A stretch of 64,000 nt of DNA, taken from assembly GCA_002862805.1 (NCBI GenBank), contig PKEA01000013.1:1-64000 (forward strand), given 5' to 3'. Both the position numbers and the translations under genes were made by a program. This stretch comes from Flavobacteriaceae bacterium (GTDB lineage Bacteria; Bacteroidota; Bacteroidia; Flavobacteriales; Flavobacteriaceae). The notes beneath the pieces are model-generated. The model saw only the letters and a list, made by a program, of their open reading frames with translations, searched no databases and was not told where the DNA came from. This document shows, piece after piece, positions 16,158 through 24,452 of the stretch. Each line of letters begins with the position of its first letter. Position 1 is the stretch's first letter.

Positions 16158-17315
16158 ATGCCGTTTTATCATAAATTAGGGCAAATTCCACCCAAAAGAC
16201 ATACACAATTTCGTAAACCAAATGGTGATTTGTATTCTGAACAATTATTTGGAACAGTTGGTTTTGACGGAATGTCTACCAACTCATATCATGAACAAAG
16301 ACCAACTCAAGTAAAAGAGATTAGAAGACAATATAGTATTGCTCCAAAAATTGCTAAAGAGAACAATATACAATCGTATCGGTTAAGAGGTTTTCAAGTG
16401 GCACCAGAAAATGATTACTTGGAAAGTAGAAAAATTGTCTTAACAAATTCCGATTGTCATATTGCTTTAGCAGCACCAAAAAAATCTACTACCGAATATT
16501 TTTATAAAAACACCGATTCAGATGAAATGATTTTTATTCATCGTGGAACAGGTAAATTAAGAACTATTTACGGAAACCTTGATTTTAAATATGGAGATTA
16601 TTTAATTATTCCTCGTGGAATTATTTATAAAATAGATTTCGATACAGAAGACAACCGTTTGTTTATTGTAGAATCTCATTCGCCAATTTACACACCAAAA
16701 CAATATAGAAACTGGTTCGGACAATTGCTAGAACATTCTCCTTATTGTGAAAGAGATATTCGTCGTCCTTATGAATTAGAAACTAATGATGAAAAAGGCG
16801 AGTTTCTAATTAAAGTAAAAAAGAAAGACGAAATTTTTGACATGATTTATGCTACGCATCCATTTGATGTAGTGGGTTATGATGGTTTTAATTATCCATA
16901 TGCATTGTCCATTCATGATTTCGAACCTATAACTGGTAGAATACATCTTCCGCCACCTATCCATCAAACTTTTGAAACAAATGCATTTGTAATTTGTTCA
17001 TTTGTACCAAGATTATACGATTATCATCCATTATCAATTCCTGCCCCTTACAATCATAGTAATATTGATGCCGATGAGGTTTTATATTATGTAGATGGTG
17101 ATTTTATGAGCCGAAATGATATTGAAGCAGGGCATATCTCTTTACATCCTGCAGGGATAGCTCACGGCCCACATCCAGGTGCAGCAGAGAGAAGTATTGG
17201 TAAAACAGAAACACAAGAATTAGCCGTAATGGTTGATACCTTTAAGCCTTTAATGGTTACAGAAGAAGCAATGAAAATTGCAGATGAAAAATATTATCAA
17301 TCTTGGTTAGACTAA
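16158..17315 (+). CDS. hmgA: Homogentisate 1,2-dioxygenase
   Basis: Opens the ring of homogentisate to maleylacetoacetate with Fe(II) and O2, the committed step of tyrosine and phenylalanine breakdown. The 385-residue protein begins with the family-typical YHKLGQIPPKRHTQFRKPNG and EQLFGTVGFDGMSTNSYH. The cupin-like core carries GDYLIIPRG (146-154), and the C-terminal iron region has H300 and E307 in YNHSNIDADEVLYYVDGDF and H330/H336 in HPAGIAHGPHPG. It lies 50 bases before hppD, whose product makes its substrate. The later genes of the route (maleylacetoacetate isomerase, fumarylacetoacetase) are not in this window. Confidence 0.96.
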   Translation: MPFYHKLGQIPPKRHTQFRKPNGDLYSEQLFGTVGFDGMSTNSYHEQRPTQVKEIRRQYSIAPKIAKENNIQSYRLRGFQVAPENDYLESRKIVLTNSDCHIALAAPKKSTTEYFYKNTDSDEMIFIHRGTGKLRTIYGNLDFKYGDYLIIPRGIIYKIDFDTEDNRLFIVESHSPIYTPKQYRNWFGQLLEHSPYCERDIRRPYELETNDEKGEFLIKVKKKDEIFDMIYATHPFDVVGYDGFNYPYALSIHDFEPITGRIHLPPPIHQTFETNAFVICSFVPRLYDYHPLSIPAPYNHSNIDADEVLYYVDGDFMSRNDIEAGHISLHPAGIAHGPHPGAAERSIGKTETQELAVMVDTFKPLMVTEEAMKIADEKYYQSWLD

Positions 17316-17365
17316 AAATAGATAAACAACATTAAAAAGCAATTTAGCTTAAAAAATATAAGATC

Positions 17366-18529
17366 ATGAGTGAAGAATTAAAATCAGTAAACTACGGTTT
17401 AGAAAAAATATTTGAAGGAGCGCAAGATTTCCTTCCCCTTCTAGGGACAGATTATGTTGAGTTTTATGTAGGTAATGCAAAACAAGCAGCACATTTTTAC
17501 AAAACAGCATTTGGATTTCAATCTCTTGCTTACGCAGGATTAGAAACCGGCGTAAGAGATAGAGCATCGTATGTTTTAAAACAAGATAAAATCCGCATTG
17601 TGTTAACAACTGCTTTAAATAGTAACTCGCCTATTGGAGAACATGTAAAAAAACATGGAGATGGTGTTAAAGTAATTGCGCTTTGGGTTGAAGATGCGCG
17701 TTCAGCATTTGAAGAAACTACAAAACGAGGAGCAAAACCTTATTTTGAACCAGTAGTAGAAAAAGATGAAAACGGAGAAGTAGTTCGTGCAGGAATTTAT
17801 GGCGCTTACGGGGAAACAGTTTTTGTTTTTGTAGAACGTAAAAATTATAATGGAATCTTTTTGCCAGGATATAGTGAATGGAAATCAGATTACAACCCAG
17901 AGCCAGTAGGGTTAAAATTTATCGACCATATGGTTGGAAATACAGGATGGAACAGAATGAATGAAGCCGTTAAATGGTTTGAAGATGTAATGGGGTTTGT
18001 AAATTTTCTTTCATTCGACGACAAACAAATTACTACTGAATATTCAGCTTTAATGTCTAAAGTAATGTCTAACGGAAACGGTAGAATTAAATTTCCAATT
18101 AATGAGCCTGCAAACGGTAAAAAACGTTCACAAATTGAAGAATATTTAGATTTTTATGAAGACGAAGGAGTTCAGCACATAGCAGTTGCTACCGATGATA
18201 TTATTAAAACAGTTGCCGATATGCGCTCTAGAGGTATAGAGTTTTTAAGCACCCCACCTCAAGCTTATTATGATGCAATTCCAGATCGATTAAAAGATCA
18301 CATGCATAAATTTAAAGAAGATATCAATGAGCTTCAAAAATTAGGCATCATGATCGATGCTGACGAAGAAGGGTATTTATTGCAAATTTTTACTAAACCA
18401 ATTGAAGATAGACCAACATTGTTTTTTGAAGTAATTCAAAGAATGGGAGCAAGAGGATTTGGTGCAGGTAACTTTAAAGCTCTTTTTGAATCAATTGAGA
18501 GAGAGCAAGAATTGCGAGGAACGTTATAA
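17366..18529 (+). CDS. hppD: 4-hydroxyphenylpyruvate dioxygenase
   Basis: Converts 4-hydroxyphenylpyruvate to homogentisate with Fe(II) and O2. The 387-residue enzyme has two vicinal-oxygen-chelate modules (about 28-155 and 184-345). The iron triad is readable as H188 (FIDHMVGN), H271 (QHIAVATDD) and E354 (FFEVIQRMG). The C-terminal helix (GARGFGAGNFKALFESIE) that closes the active site is intact. It forms an operon with hmgA upstream and is followed by a 290-base gap that holds a candidate RNA gene. Confidence 0.97.
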   Translation: MSEELKSVNYGLEKIFEGAQDFLPLLGTDYVEFYVGNAKQAAHFYKTAFGFQSLAYAGLETGVRDRASYVLKQDKIRIVLTTALNSNSPIGEHVKKHGDGVKVIALWVEDARSAFEETTKRGAKPYFEPVVEKDENGEVVRAGIYGAYGETVFVFVERKNYNGIFLPGYSEWKSDYNPEPVGLKFIDHMVGNTGWNRMNEAVKWFEDVMGFVNFLSFDDKQITTEYSALMSKVMSNGNGRIKFPINEPANGKKRSQIEEYLDFYEDEGVQHIAVATDDIIKTVADMRSRGIEFLSTPPQAYYDAIPDRLKDHMHKFKEDINELQKLGIMIDADEEGYLLQIFTKPIEDRPTLFFEVIQRMGARGFGAGNFKALFESIEREQELRGTL

Positions 18530-18614
18530 AAAGCAATAATAATTGAGAATAATACAATAAACCAATAATTTAAAAAGTATTTTTTGTGTTAAAAATGTTA
18601 AAGTTGATTTTTTG

Positions 18615-18646
18615 TTGAGAATAATTTAAAAACAACAGTACATTTG
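18615..18646 (+). promoter_or_regulatory. Consensus promoter in front of the candidate RNA
   Basis: TTG at 18615-18617, a 21-base spacer and TACATTTG at 18639-18646 match the Bacteroidota vegetative promoter exactly. No gene-sized frame starts behind it, so its product should be an RNA starting near 18652. Confidence 0.7.
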
Positions 18647-18652
18647 CACTCG

Positions 18653-18766
18653 CAAAAATGAGGGAGTAGTTACCCTTATTTATTGTAAGTAAATTTTCAT
18701 AATTTATAGTTTTTTGGTTGGTTAATAGCATAAAAACTCAGTCATTATTTTGACTGGGTTTTTTTG
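18653..18766 (+). ncRNA. Candidate structured small RNA of about 115 bases
   Basis: Between a consensus promoter and a strong terminator there is no usable open frame (the only ATG gives MRE-stop). The predicted transcript opens with a hairpin: AAATGAGGG (18656-18664), an 8-base loop and CCCTTATTT (18673-18681), nine pairs with one G-U. An AT-rich single-stranded middle and the terminator stem follow. It has no T-psi-C arm or other tRNA features. It could be a trans-acting RNA or an attenuated leader of the DUF3108/TDO genes, but the latter have their own promoter inside the terminator. Family not recognised. Confidence 0.5.
18735..18766 (+). terminator. Terminator of the candidate RNA
   Basis: AACTCAGTCA (18735-18744), loop TTATTT and TGACTGGGTT (18751-18760) pair over ten positions with one G-U, followed by TTTTTTG. 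Confidence 0.85.
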
Positions 18767-18780
18767 TTTTAGTATTTTTG
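18749..18780 (+). promoter_or_regulatory. Promoter of the DUF3108 gene, embedded in the terminator
   Basis: TTTG (18749-18752), 20 bases, TATTTTTG (18773-18780) is an exact consensus promoter. Its -33 element is made of the terminator loop and right arm, so DNA use for one feature overlaps the other. Confidence 0.6.
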
Positions 18781-18819
18781 GAACAGAAATTGCAATTTAT
18801 AATACAAAACGAATAAATT

Positions 18820-19590
18820 ATGAAAAAAATAGGACTTTTATTACTGCTTTTCATTACTACAAATTCTTTTGTGTCGCAAGAAAAATCTTACACAACCGGT
18901 GAATTTATTAAATTAAGAATTCATTATGGTTTAGTTAATGCTGGATACGCTACTTTAGAAGTAAAGGAAGCTGTCAAAAACAATAAAAAAGTACATCACG
19001 TTATAGGAAAGGGGTATACTGTTGGAATGACAAAATTTTTCTTTGAGGTAGATGATGATTATCAAAGTTATTTTGATAAAACCACTAATAAACCTTATCA
19101 GTTTTTAAGAAAAATTGATGAAGGCGGTTATACCAAACATCAAGAAGGCTTTTTTAATCAAAATAGCAATACTGTATTGGTTAAAGATTATAAAAAGAAT
19201 ACAGAAAAAACATTTTCTGTAACTGAAGATGTTCAAGATATTGTTTCAGCGTTTTATTATTTAAGAAATCACCCAAAAATTGATAAATTAAAAACAGGAG
19301 AAGCTATTTATATAGACATGTTTTTTGACGATGAAATTACAAAGTTTAAGTTAAAATTTCTTGGTAGAGAGGATATAAAAACTAAATTTGGTAAAGTTTC
19401 TTGTATGATATTTAGACCTTATGTACAAGCAGGAAGAGTTTTTAAGGAAGATGAGAGTTTAACTGTTTGGATATCAGATGATGAAAACAAAATTCCAATA
19501 AGATTAAAAGCTAGTTTAGCAGTAGGTTCTTTAAAAGCAGATATTGAAACATTTAAAGGTTTAAAAAGCACTTTAAAAGTAAAAAAATAA
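18820..19590 (+). CDS. DUF3108 domain-containing exported protein
   Basis: 256 residues with a signal peptide (1-19, LLLFITTNSFVSQ) and a beta-rich body of the DUF3108 type, a family of periplasmic proteins of unknown role that share a fold idea with LolA/VioE-like lipid carriers as far as I recall. Typical segments are GEFIKLRIHYGLVNAGYATLEV near the start, HVIGKGYTVGMTKFFFEVDD, and a C-terminal LTVWISDDENKIPIRLKA. The stop and the start of the tryptophan dioxygenase gene share one base (TAATG), so translation is coupled. Why an exported DUF3108 protein is coupled to a cytoplasmic heme enzyme is not clear. Confidence 0.85.
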   Translation: MKKIGLLLLLFITTNSFVSQEKSYTTGEFIKLRIHYGLVNAGYATLEVKEAVKNNKKVHHVIGKGYTVGMTKFFFEVDDDYQSYFDKTTNKPYQFLRKIDEGGYTKHQEGFFNQNSNTVLVKDYKKNTEKTFSVTEDVQDIVSAFYYLRNHPKIDKLKTGEAIYIDMFFDDEITKFKLKFLGREDIKTKFGKVSCMIFRPYVQAGRVFKEDESLTVWISDDENKIPIRLKASLAVGSLKADIETFKGLKSTLKVKK

Positions 19591-20519
19591 TGGAATTAGA
19601 AAAATATAAAGATCAATTAGAAAAAATTGAAAAAAAATTCTCTGATATTAATCAAAATACAGAAACACATTTAGAAGGACTTCTTTGGTCTAAACCAATA
19701 AATTATTGGGATTATATTCAAACGGATGCTCTTTTAAATCTGCAAATTCAAAGAACAACTTTACCAGATGAAATGGTGTTTATCATGTATCATCAAGTAA
19801 ACGAATTGTTGTTTAAAATGATTTTATGGGAAATCGACCAATTGTCTCATAAAGAAAAACCATCAACTTCTTTTTTTACAGAAAAACTAGGAAGAATTAG
19901 TAGATATTTTGATATGCTTACCACTTCCTTTACAATTATGATGGATGGTATGGAGCCTGAGCAGTATCTAAAATTTAGAAATACTTTAACGCCTGCAAGT
20001 GGTTTTCAAAGTGCACAATATAGATTGATTGAATTTGCTTCTACTGATTTAATTAACCTTATTGATAGAAGATTTAGAGACAATATTGACAGAAATACGC
20101 CTTACGATCATGCTTTTGAACATTTATATTGGCAAGCTGCAGGTAAAGATTATCATACAGGTGAAAAATCATTTCTTTTAACAGGTTTTGAAAAGAAATA
20201 CAAAAAAATGTTCTTGAGTTTTATGGAAGAATATAACACCATAAATGTTTGGAGAAAATTCAAGGAACTTCCTGAAGCAGATCAACAAAATACAGAACTT
20301 ATTAAAGCAATGCGTCATTACGATGAAACGGTCAATATTACATGGGTAATGGGTCATTTTAATGCTGCTAAAAAATATATTGAAAGTGTTCCAGGGAATC
20401 ATGAAGCTACAGGCGGAAGTGATTGGAAAAAATACATGTTACCAAAATATCAAAAAAGAATTTTCTTTCCGGAATTATGGACAAAAGAAGAAATGGATAA
20501 CTGGGGAGAAAATTTATAA
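19590..20519 (+). CDS. Tryptophan 2,3-dioxygenase
   Basis: Heme enzyme that opens the indole ring of L-tryptophan to N-formylkynurenine, first step of the kynurenine path. In the 309-residue protein the family marks are FIMYHQVNELLFKMILWEI with H68 near the heme, FRNTLTPASGFQSAQYRLIE with R130, the probable proximal ligand H256 in WVMGHFNAA, and TGGSDWKKYM (274-283) that binds the amino acid. Length is close to the bacterial norm of 280-310. Its ATG overlaps the DUF3108 stop by one base, and an M23 lipoprotein gene follows 18 bases later. Together with hmgA and hppD it gives this region an aromatic amino acid breakdown theme. Other kynurenine genes are not in the window. Confidence 0.93.
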   Translation: MELEKYKDQLEKIEKKFSDINQNTETHLEGLLWSKPINYWDYIQTDALLNLQIQRTTLPDEMVFIMYHQVNELLFKMILWEIDQLSHKEKPSTSFFTEKLGRISRYFDMLTTSFTIMMDGMEPEQYLKFRNTLTPASGFQSAQYRLIEFASTDLINLIDRRFRDNIDRNTPYDHAFEHLYWQAAGKDYHTGEKSFLLTGFEKKYKKMFLSFMEEYNTINVWRKFKELPEADQQNTELIKAMRHYDETVNITWVMGHFNAAKKYIESVPGNHEATGGSDWKKYMLPKYQKRIFFPELWTKEEMDNWGENL

Positions 20520-20537
20520 TTACAAAAAACATTACAA

Positions 20538-21761
20538 TTGAAATATTTATCTGCATTAATTTTTTTAAGCCTTTTTGCCTCTTGTATAAAAGAAAAGGGA
20601 GAAGATTCTACGCCAATTATTGAACAAAAAAAAGAAGTTATAGTAAAAGATTTTGGACTCGTTTTTAATGATTATAAAGTGTTAAAAGACACGATTAAAT
20701 CGGGAGATGTTTTTGGAACTATTATGGATAAATATGTTTTTCCAGATAGTTTAAATGTGCATCAAGTAACAGAAAAAATTAGAAGTTCATTTAATCCAAG
20801 AACAATTAAAGCAGGTAAGCCTTTTTTTATTTTTTTAGATAAAGAAAATCCAAAAAATATAAAAGCTTTTGTTTATGTAAATAATAAAATTAACTATACG
20901 TTTATCGATTTTAGAGACTCAGTAAGCGTAGTTAATAAGGAAAGGCCAACAACTATTAAAAGAAGAACAATTGCAGCTAAAATTGATGGGTCGTTATCTG
21001 AAACTTTAAGTAAAGCAGGAGTTAGCGCTTCTTTAGCACCAAAGTTAGCTAGTGTATACGCTTATTCAATTGACTTTTTCAAAATTCAAAAAGATGATAA
21101 TTTTGCAGTAACTATTTACGAAAAATTCATTGAAGATTCTATATATGTTGGTGTTGAAAGAATTGAATCATCTTTTTTTGAACACAAAGGAAAAAAATAT
21201 TATGCTTTTCCATACAAAACTTCAGATTCTCAAAAAGAATACAGTTATTATGACGAGAATGGTAGAGGCTTAAAAAGTATGTTTCTTAAAGCGCCTTTAG
21301 ACTTCTTTAGAATATCATCTAAGTTTTCAGGAAGAAGATTTCACCCTGTACAACAAAGATGGAAAGCACATAACGGAACAGATTATGCTGCAGCTCATGG
21401 AACACCAATTAAAACAACAGCAACTGGTGTTGTTGAAAGAACTGGTTACACGGCTGGTAATGGAAATTATGTTAAAATAAAACATAACAGCACATATTCT
21501 ACACAATACCTTCACATGTCTAAAATTTTGGTAAAAAGAGGTCAACATGTTACGCAAGGTCAAATTATTGGTAAAGTTGGAAGTACAGGTTTAGCTACAG
21601 GACCTCATGTTTGTTATCGTTTTTGGAAAAATGGAGTTCAAGTTGATCCACTTCGTTTAAAACTACCGAATACCGAACCTATGAACGAAAGTGTTAAAGG
21701 AAAATATTTACAATATATAAAACCTTTAAAAGAAGAATTAGATAATATAGAGGTTAAATAA
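20538..21761 (+). CDS. M23 family metallopeptidase lipoprotein with altered zinc motif
   Basis: 407 residues. A TTG start fits best: it gives MKYLSALIFLSLFASC with a lipobox and C16, and no ATG is near. A long spacer with LysM/OapA-like parts (about 38-240) precedes the LytM/M23 domain (about 265-375). Zinc and catalytic residues: H278 and D282 in HNGTDYA, H326 in QYLHMSK, H357 in GPHVCYRFW. The usual H-x-H motif reads H-V-C, so C359 replaces the third zinc ligand. Cysteine can bind zinc, so activity is possible, though the protein could instead be a non-catalytic amidase activator. Probable role is cell-wall cross-link cutting or its control. pgi starts 2 bases after the stop, so both share a transcript. 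Confidence 0.88.
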   Translation: MKYLSALIFLSLFASCIKEKGEDSTPIIEQKKEVIVKDFGLVFNDYKVLKDTIKSGDVFGTIMDKYVFPDSLNVHQVTEKIRSSFNPRTIKAGKPFFIFLDKENPKNIKAFVYVNNKINYTFIDFRDSVSVVNKERPTTIKRRTIAAKIDGSLSETLSKAGVSASLAPKLASVYAYSIDFFKIQKDDNFAVTIYEKFIEDSIYVGVERIESSFFEHKGKKYYAFPYKTSDSQKEYSYYDENGRGLKSMFLKAPLDFFRISSKFSGRRFHPVQQRWKAHNGTDYAAAHGTPIKTTATGVVERTGYTAGNGNYVKIKHNSTYSTQYLHMSKILVKRGQHVTQGQIIGKVGSTGLATGPHVCYRFWKNGVQVDPLRLKLPNTEPMNESVKGKYLQYIKPLKEELDNIEVK

Positions 21762-21763
21762 TA

Positions 21764-23401
21764 ATGATTCTATCCAACATAAACCCTACCCAAACAGTTG
21801 CTTGGAAAGCACTTGAAAAACATTTTGGTAAAATAAAGAATTCAGAAATGAATGATTTTTTTGCTCTTGATGATTCAAGAGTAGAAAACTTTCATGTAAA
21901 ATGGGAACAGTTTTTACTGGATTATTCTAAAAACAGAATTGATAATAAAACCAAAGAGCTTTTAATAGATTTAGCCAATGAGTTAAATTTAAAACAAAGT
22001 ATTACTTCTTATTTTCAAGGAGAAAATATAAATGAAACTGAAAACAGAGCAGTTCTTCATATGGCTTTACGTGCTAAAGGATCTGAATCTTTTTTAGTGA
22101 ATGGTGAAAATGTGGTTCCAGAAGTATACAGGGTTAAAAATCAGATTAAAAAATTCTCTAGTCAAATTATAAAAGGAAATTTAAAAGGAAACTCAGGAAA
22201 GGTATTTACTGATGTTATTAATATTGGTATTGGTGGTTCTGATCTTGGCCCGTCAATGGTTGTAAATGGATTGAGCTATTATAAAAATCACTTACAAACG
22301 CATTTTATTTCAAATGCTGATGCTGACTTTGTTCAAGAAGTATTAAAAAAATTAAATCCAGAGACTACATTAATTGTAGTAGTTTCTAAAACATTTACTA
22401 CAAGAGAAACTATAGATAACGCTCGTTTAATTAAAGAGTGGTTGTTGAGTTCTGATAAAATTATAAGCGCAGATGATCATTTTGTTGCAGTTACAGCGAA
22501 TGTAGAAGAAGCGTTGTCATTTGGGGTAAATAAAAATTTTGTTTTCCCTATTTGGGACTGGGTTGGTGGTCGTTTTTCATTATGGAGTGCAGTTGGTTTA
22601 ACAATAAGTTTAAGTCTTGGTTTTGATAATTTCGAAAAATTACTAAAAGGAGCAAATGAAATGGATTTGCATTTTAAAGAATCATCTTTTGATAAAAATA
22701 TACCTGTTTTACTTGCTTTAATAGGTATTTGGAACAATAATTTTTTAAAAGCTGAGACCGAAGCGGTGATTCCTTATTCGCAATATTTACAAAAATTACC
22801 TTCTTATTTACAACAAAGTGTAATGGAAAGTAATGGAAAAAACATTGATAGAAATGGTGAAGAGGTTAATTACCAAACTTCTCAAATTGTTTGGGGAGAA
22901 CCAGGAACGAATGCTCAACATGCATTTTTTCAGTTATTTCATCAAGGAACAAAAATTATTCCTGTAGATTTTATAGGTTTTAAAAAACCACTTTCTGCTT
23001 CAATGCATAAACATAATGAGTTTATGGCAAATTTTTTTGCGCAATCAGAAGCGTTGTTAAACGGAAAATCATTAGAAGAGGTAAAGGAAGAATTAACTAA
23101 AGAAGGCTGCTCTTTTGAAGAGGTTCAAAAACTGGCTCCTTTTAAAGTTTTTAAAGGTAATAAGCCTTCAAATACTATATTGATAGACAAATTAACGCCT
23201 GAAAATTTAGGTTCACTAATTGCAATGTATGAGCATAAAATATTTGTTCAAGGTGTTATTTGGAACATCTTTAGTTATGATCAATGGGGAGTTGAGCTAG
23301 GAAAAAAATTGGCATCTACAATAATAAAAGAGCTAAACTTTGGTGTAAAATCAAATCACGACGCTTCAACTTCTTTTTTATTAAATGAATTTAAGAATTA
23401 A
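21764..23401 (+). CDS. pgi: Glucose-6-phosphate isomerase
   Basis: Interconverts glucose 6-phosphate and fructose 6-phosphate in glycolysis and gluconeogenesis. The 545-residue protein has the phosphoglucose isomerase signatures: NIGIGGSDLGPSMV, SKTFTTRET for phosphate binding, DWVGGRFSLWSAVGL, MESNGKNIDRNG with the catalytic-base region, and HKHNEFMANFFAQSEAL. Length is standard. It sits directly behind the M23 gene and before a small membrane protein at 23438. Confidence 0.97.
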   Translation: MILSNINPTQTVAWKALEKHFGKIKNSEMNDFFALDDSRVENFHVKWEQFLLDYSKNRIDNKTKELLIDLANELNLKQSITSYFQGENINETENRAVLHMALRAKGSESFLVNGENVVPEVYRVKNQIKKFSSQIIKGNLKGNSGKVFTDVINIGIGGSDLGPSMVVNGLSYYKNHLQTHFISNADADFVQEVLKKLNPETTLIVVVSKTFTTRETIDNARLIKEWLLSSDKIISADDHFVAVTANVEEALSFGVNKNFVFPIWDWVGGRFSLWSAVGLTISLSLGFDNFEKLLKGANEMDLHFKESSFDKNIPVLLALIGIWNNNFLKAETEAVIPYSQYLQKLPSYLQQSVMESNGKNIDRNGEEVNYQTSQIVWGEPGTNAQHAFFQLFHQGTKIIPVDFIGFKKPLSASMHKHNEFMANFFAQSEALLNGKSLEEVKEELTKEGCSFEEVQKLAPFKVFKGNKPSNTILIDKLTPENLGSLIAMYEHKIFVQGVIWNIFSYDQWGVELGKKLASTIIKELNFGVKSNHDASTSFLLNEFKN

Positions 23402-23437
23402 TATTTAATTATATTTGTTAAACTAAAACACCTATTT

Positions 23438-23863
23438 ATGTATCAAATTTTACAACCTGCACATTCAATATTTGCTTATATTGTTTTATCTATTTTACTT
23501 TTAGCATCTATTAATGCCATTTCTGGAGTAGTTTCAAAAAGAGTATTTAGCACAAAAGATTTAAGAATCTCTTTATTTACCATAATATTAACTCATTTTC
23601 AATTACTTATTGGATTGATACTCTATTTTATTTCTCCTTTAGGTTTTGATTCTGCAGGGAATATGAAAGACGCTGCTTTAAGACTTACTTCTATAGAGCA
23701 TCCGTTAATAAATATTATAGCAATTGCTTTAATCACTATAGGTTGGTCTAAACATAAAAAAGAAGAAAGTAATAATGGTAAATTTAAGAAAATTGCTCTC
23801 TTTTATACGTTAGGGTTAGTTTTAATATTAGCTAGATTACCTTGGGCAAGCTGGTTTAACTAA
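23438..23863 (+). CDS. Four-helix membrane protein, possible cytochrome b-like
   Basis: 141 residues with four hydrophobic segments (about 10-30, 44-66, 88-105, 117-135). Three histidines are at or in the membrane helices: H9 before the first, H53 in LTHFQ of the second, H88 in IEHPL of the third, which would suit heme or metal binding. Homologues in flavobacteria carry names such as cytochrome b or, wrongly, ribosomal protein L27; this protein has nothing of L27. Real function unknown. It follows pgi by 36 bases. Confidence 0.65.
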   Translation: MYQILQPAHSIFAYIVLSILLLASINAISGVVSKRVFSTKDLRISLFTIILTHFQLLIGLILYFISPLGFDSAGNMKDAALRLTSIEHPLINIIAIALITIGWSKHKKEESNNGKFKKIALFYTLGLVLILARLPWASWFN

Positions 23864-23870
23864 TTGGCAC

Positions 23871-23878
23871 TATTTTTG
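23871..23878 (+). promoter_or_regulatory. -7 promoter box for rlpA
   Basis: TATTTTTG, an exact TAnnTTTG match, 23 bases before the ATG at 23902. Confidence 0.5.
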
Positions 23879-23901
23879 AAAAATCTTAAATAAAAATTTT
23901 T

Positions 23902-24342
23902 ATGAAAAAGTATTTAAGATATTTTTTAATCATTCTTTTAGGGTTTTTTACCCTTAGTTTTTCTTTAAAAGAACGTTCTTTTAAAAAAGAAGATATAGTT
24001 CTTTCTGTTTTTCAAGATAGCTTAGAAACACATAAAACTAAATTATACAAACAAAATGTTCATGCATCTTATTATTCAGATAAGTTAAATGGAAGAAAAA
24101 CAGCAAGTGGACAAGTGTTTAGTAATTCTAAATATACTGCAGCTCATAAAACCTTAAAATTTGGAACAAAACTAAAGGTAACCAATACGGTAAATAATAA
24201 ATCTGTTATCGTTACAATTAACGATAGAGGTCCATTTACAAAAGGAAGAGAAATCGACCTCTCCAAAAAGGCCTTCATGGAAATTGCAAAAAACAAACAA
24301 AGAGGAGGTTTAATAGTAAACCTTGAAATAATAAAAGAATAA
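23902..24342 (+). CDS. rlpA: RlpA-like septal ring lytic transglycosylase family protein
   Basis: 146 residues: an N-terminal signal or anchor segment (about 7-22, YFLIILLGFFTLSFS), a short linker and a double-psi beta-barrel domain (about 50-146). Conserved stretches are ASYYSDKLNGRKTASGQVF, AAHKTLKFGTKLKV, VTINDRGPFTKGREIDLSKKAF, where the DRGPF aspartate belongs to the catalytic site in RlpA. No SPOR domain is present, so septal targeting of the E. coli or Pseudomonas kind is not expected. It has its own promoter and terminator. Confidence 0.88.
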   Translation: MKKYLRYFLIILLGFFTLSFSLKERSFKKEDIVLSVFQDSLETHKTKLYKQNVHASYYSDKLNGRKTASGQVFSNSKYTAAHKTLKFGTKLKVTNTVNNKSVIVTINDRGPFTKGREIDLSKKAFMEIAKNKQRGGLIVNLEIIKE

Positions 24343-24343
24343 A

Positions 24344-24370
24344 AATCAGCGAAAGCTGATTTTTTTTTTT
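24344..24370 (+). terminator. Terminator after rlpA
   Basis: AATCAGC (24344-24350), GAAA tetraloop, GCTGATT (24355-24361) and a run of T to 24370. Confidence 0.88.
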
Positions 24371-24395
24371 GCTATAAAGTTTAACAAAAAATTAT

Positions 24396-24436
24396 GTTCG
24401 GTTAGTTCGGTAATTTGTGAACCAAATTTATCTTTG
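24396..24436 (+). promoter_or_regulatory. Promoter and candidate operator of the efflux operon
   Basis: The -7 box TATCTTTG is at 24429-24436, 16 bases before the ATG at 24453. Directly upstream lie a direct repeat GTTCGG at 24396-24401 and 24405-24410 and an inverted repeat AATTTG (24412-24417), TGAAC, CAAATT (24423-24428). Such repeats over the -33 region are where the GbsR- or TetR-type repressor of the operon would be expected to bind. The link is inferred. Confidence 0.55.
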
Positions 24437-24452
24437 TAAAAAAATAATCAAG

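Noticed and set aside
18653-18766. tRNA or tmRNA gene in the hppD-DUF3108 gap
   Set aside because: No T-psi-C arm, acceptor stem or CCA-like end could be found; only the hairpins described are present.
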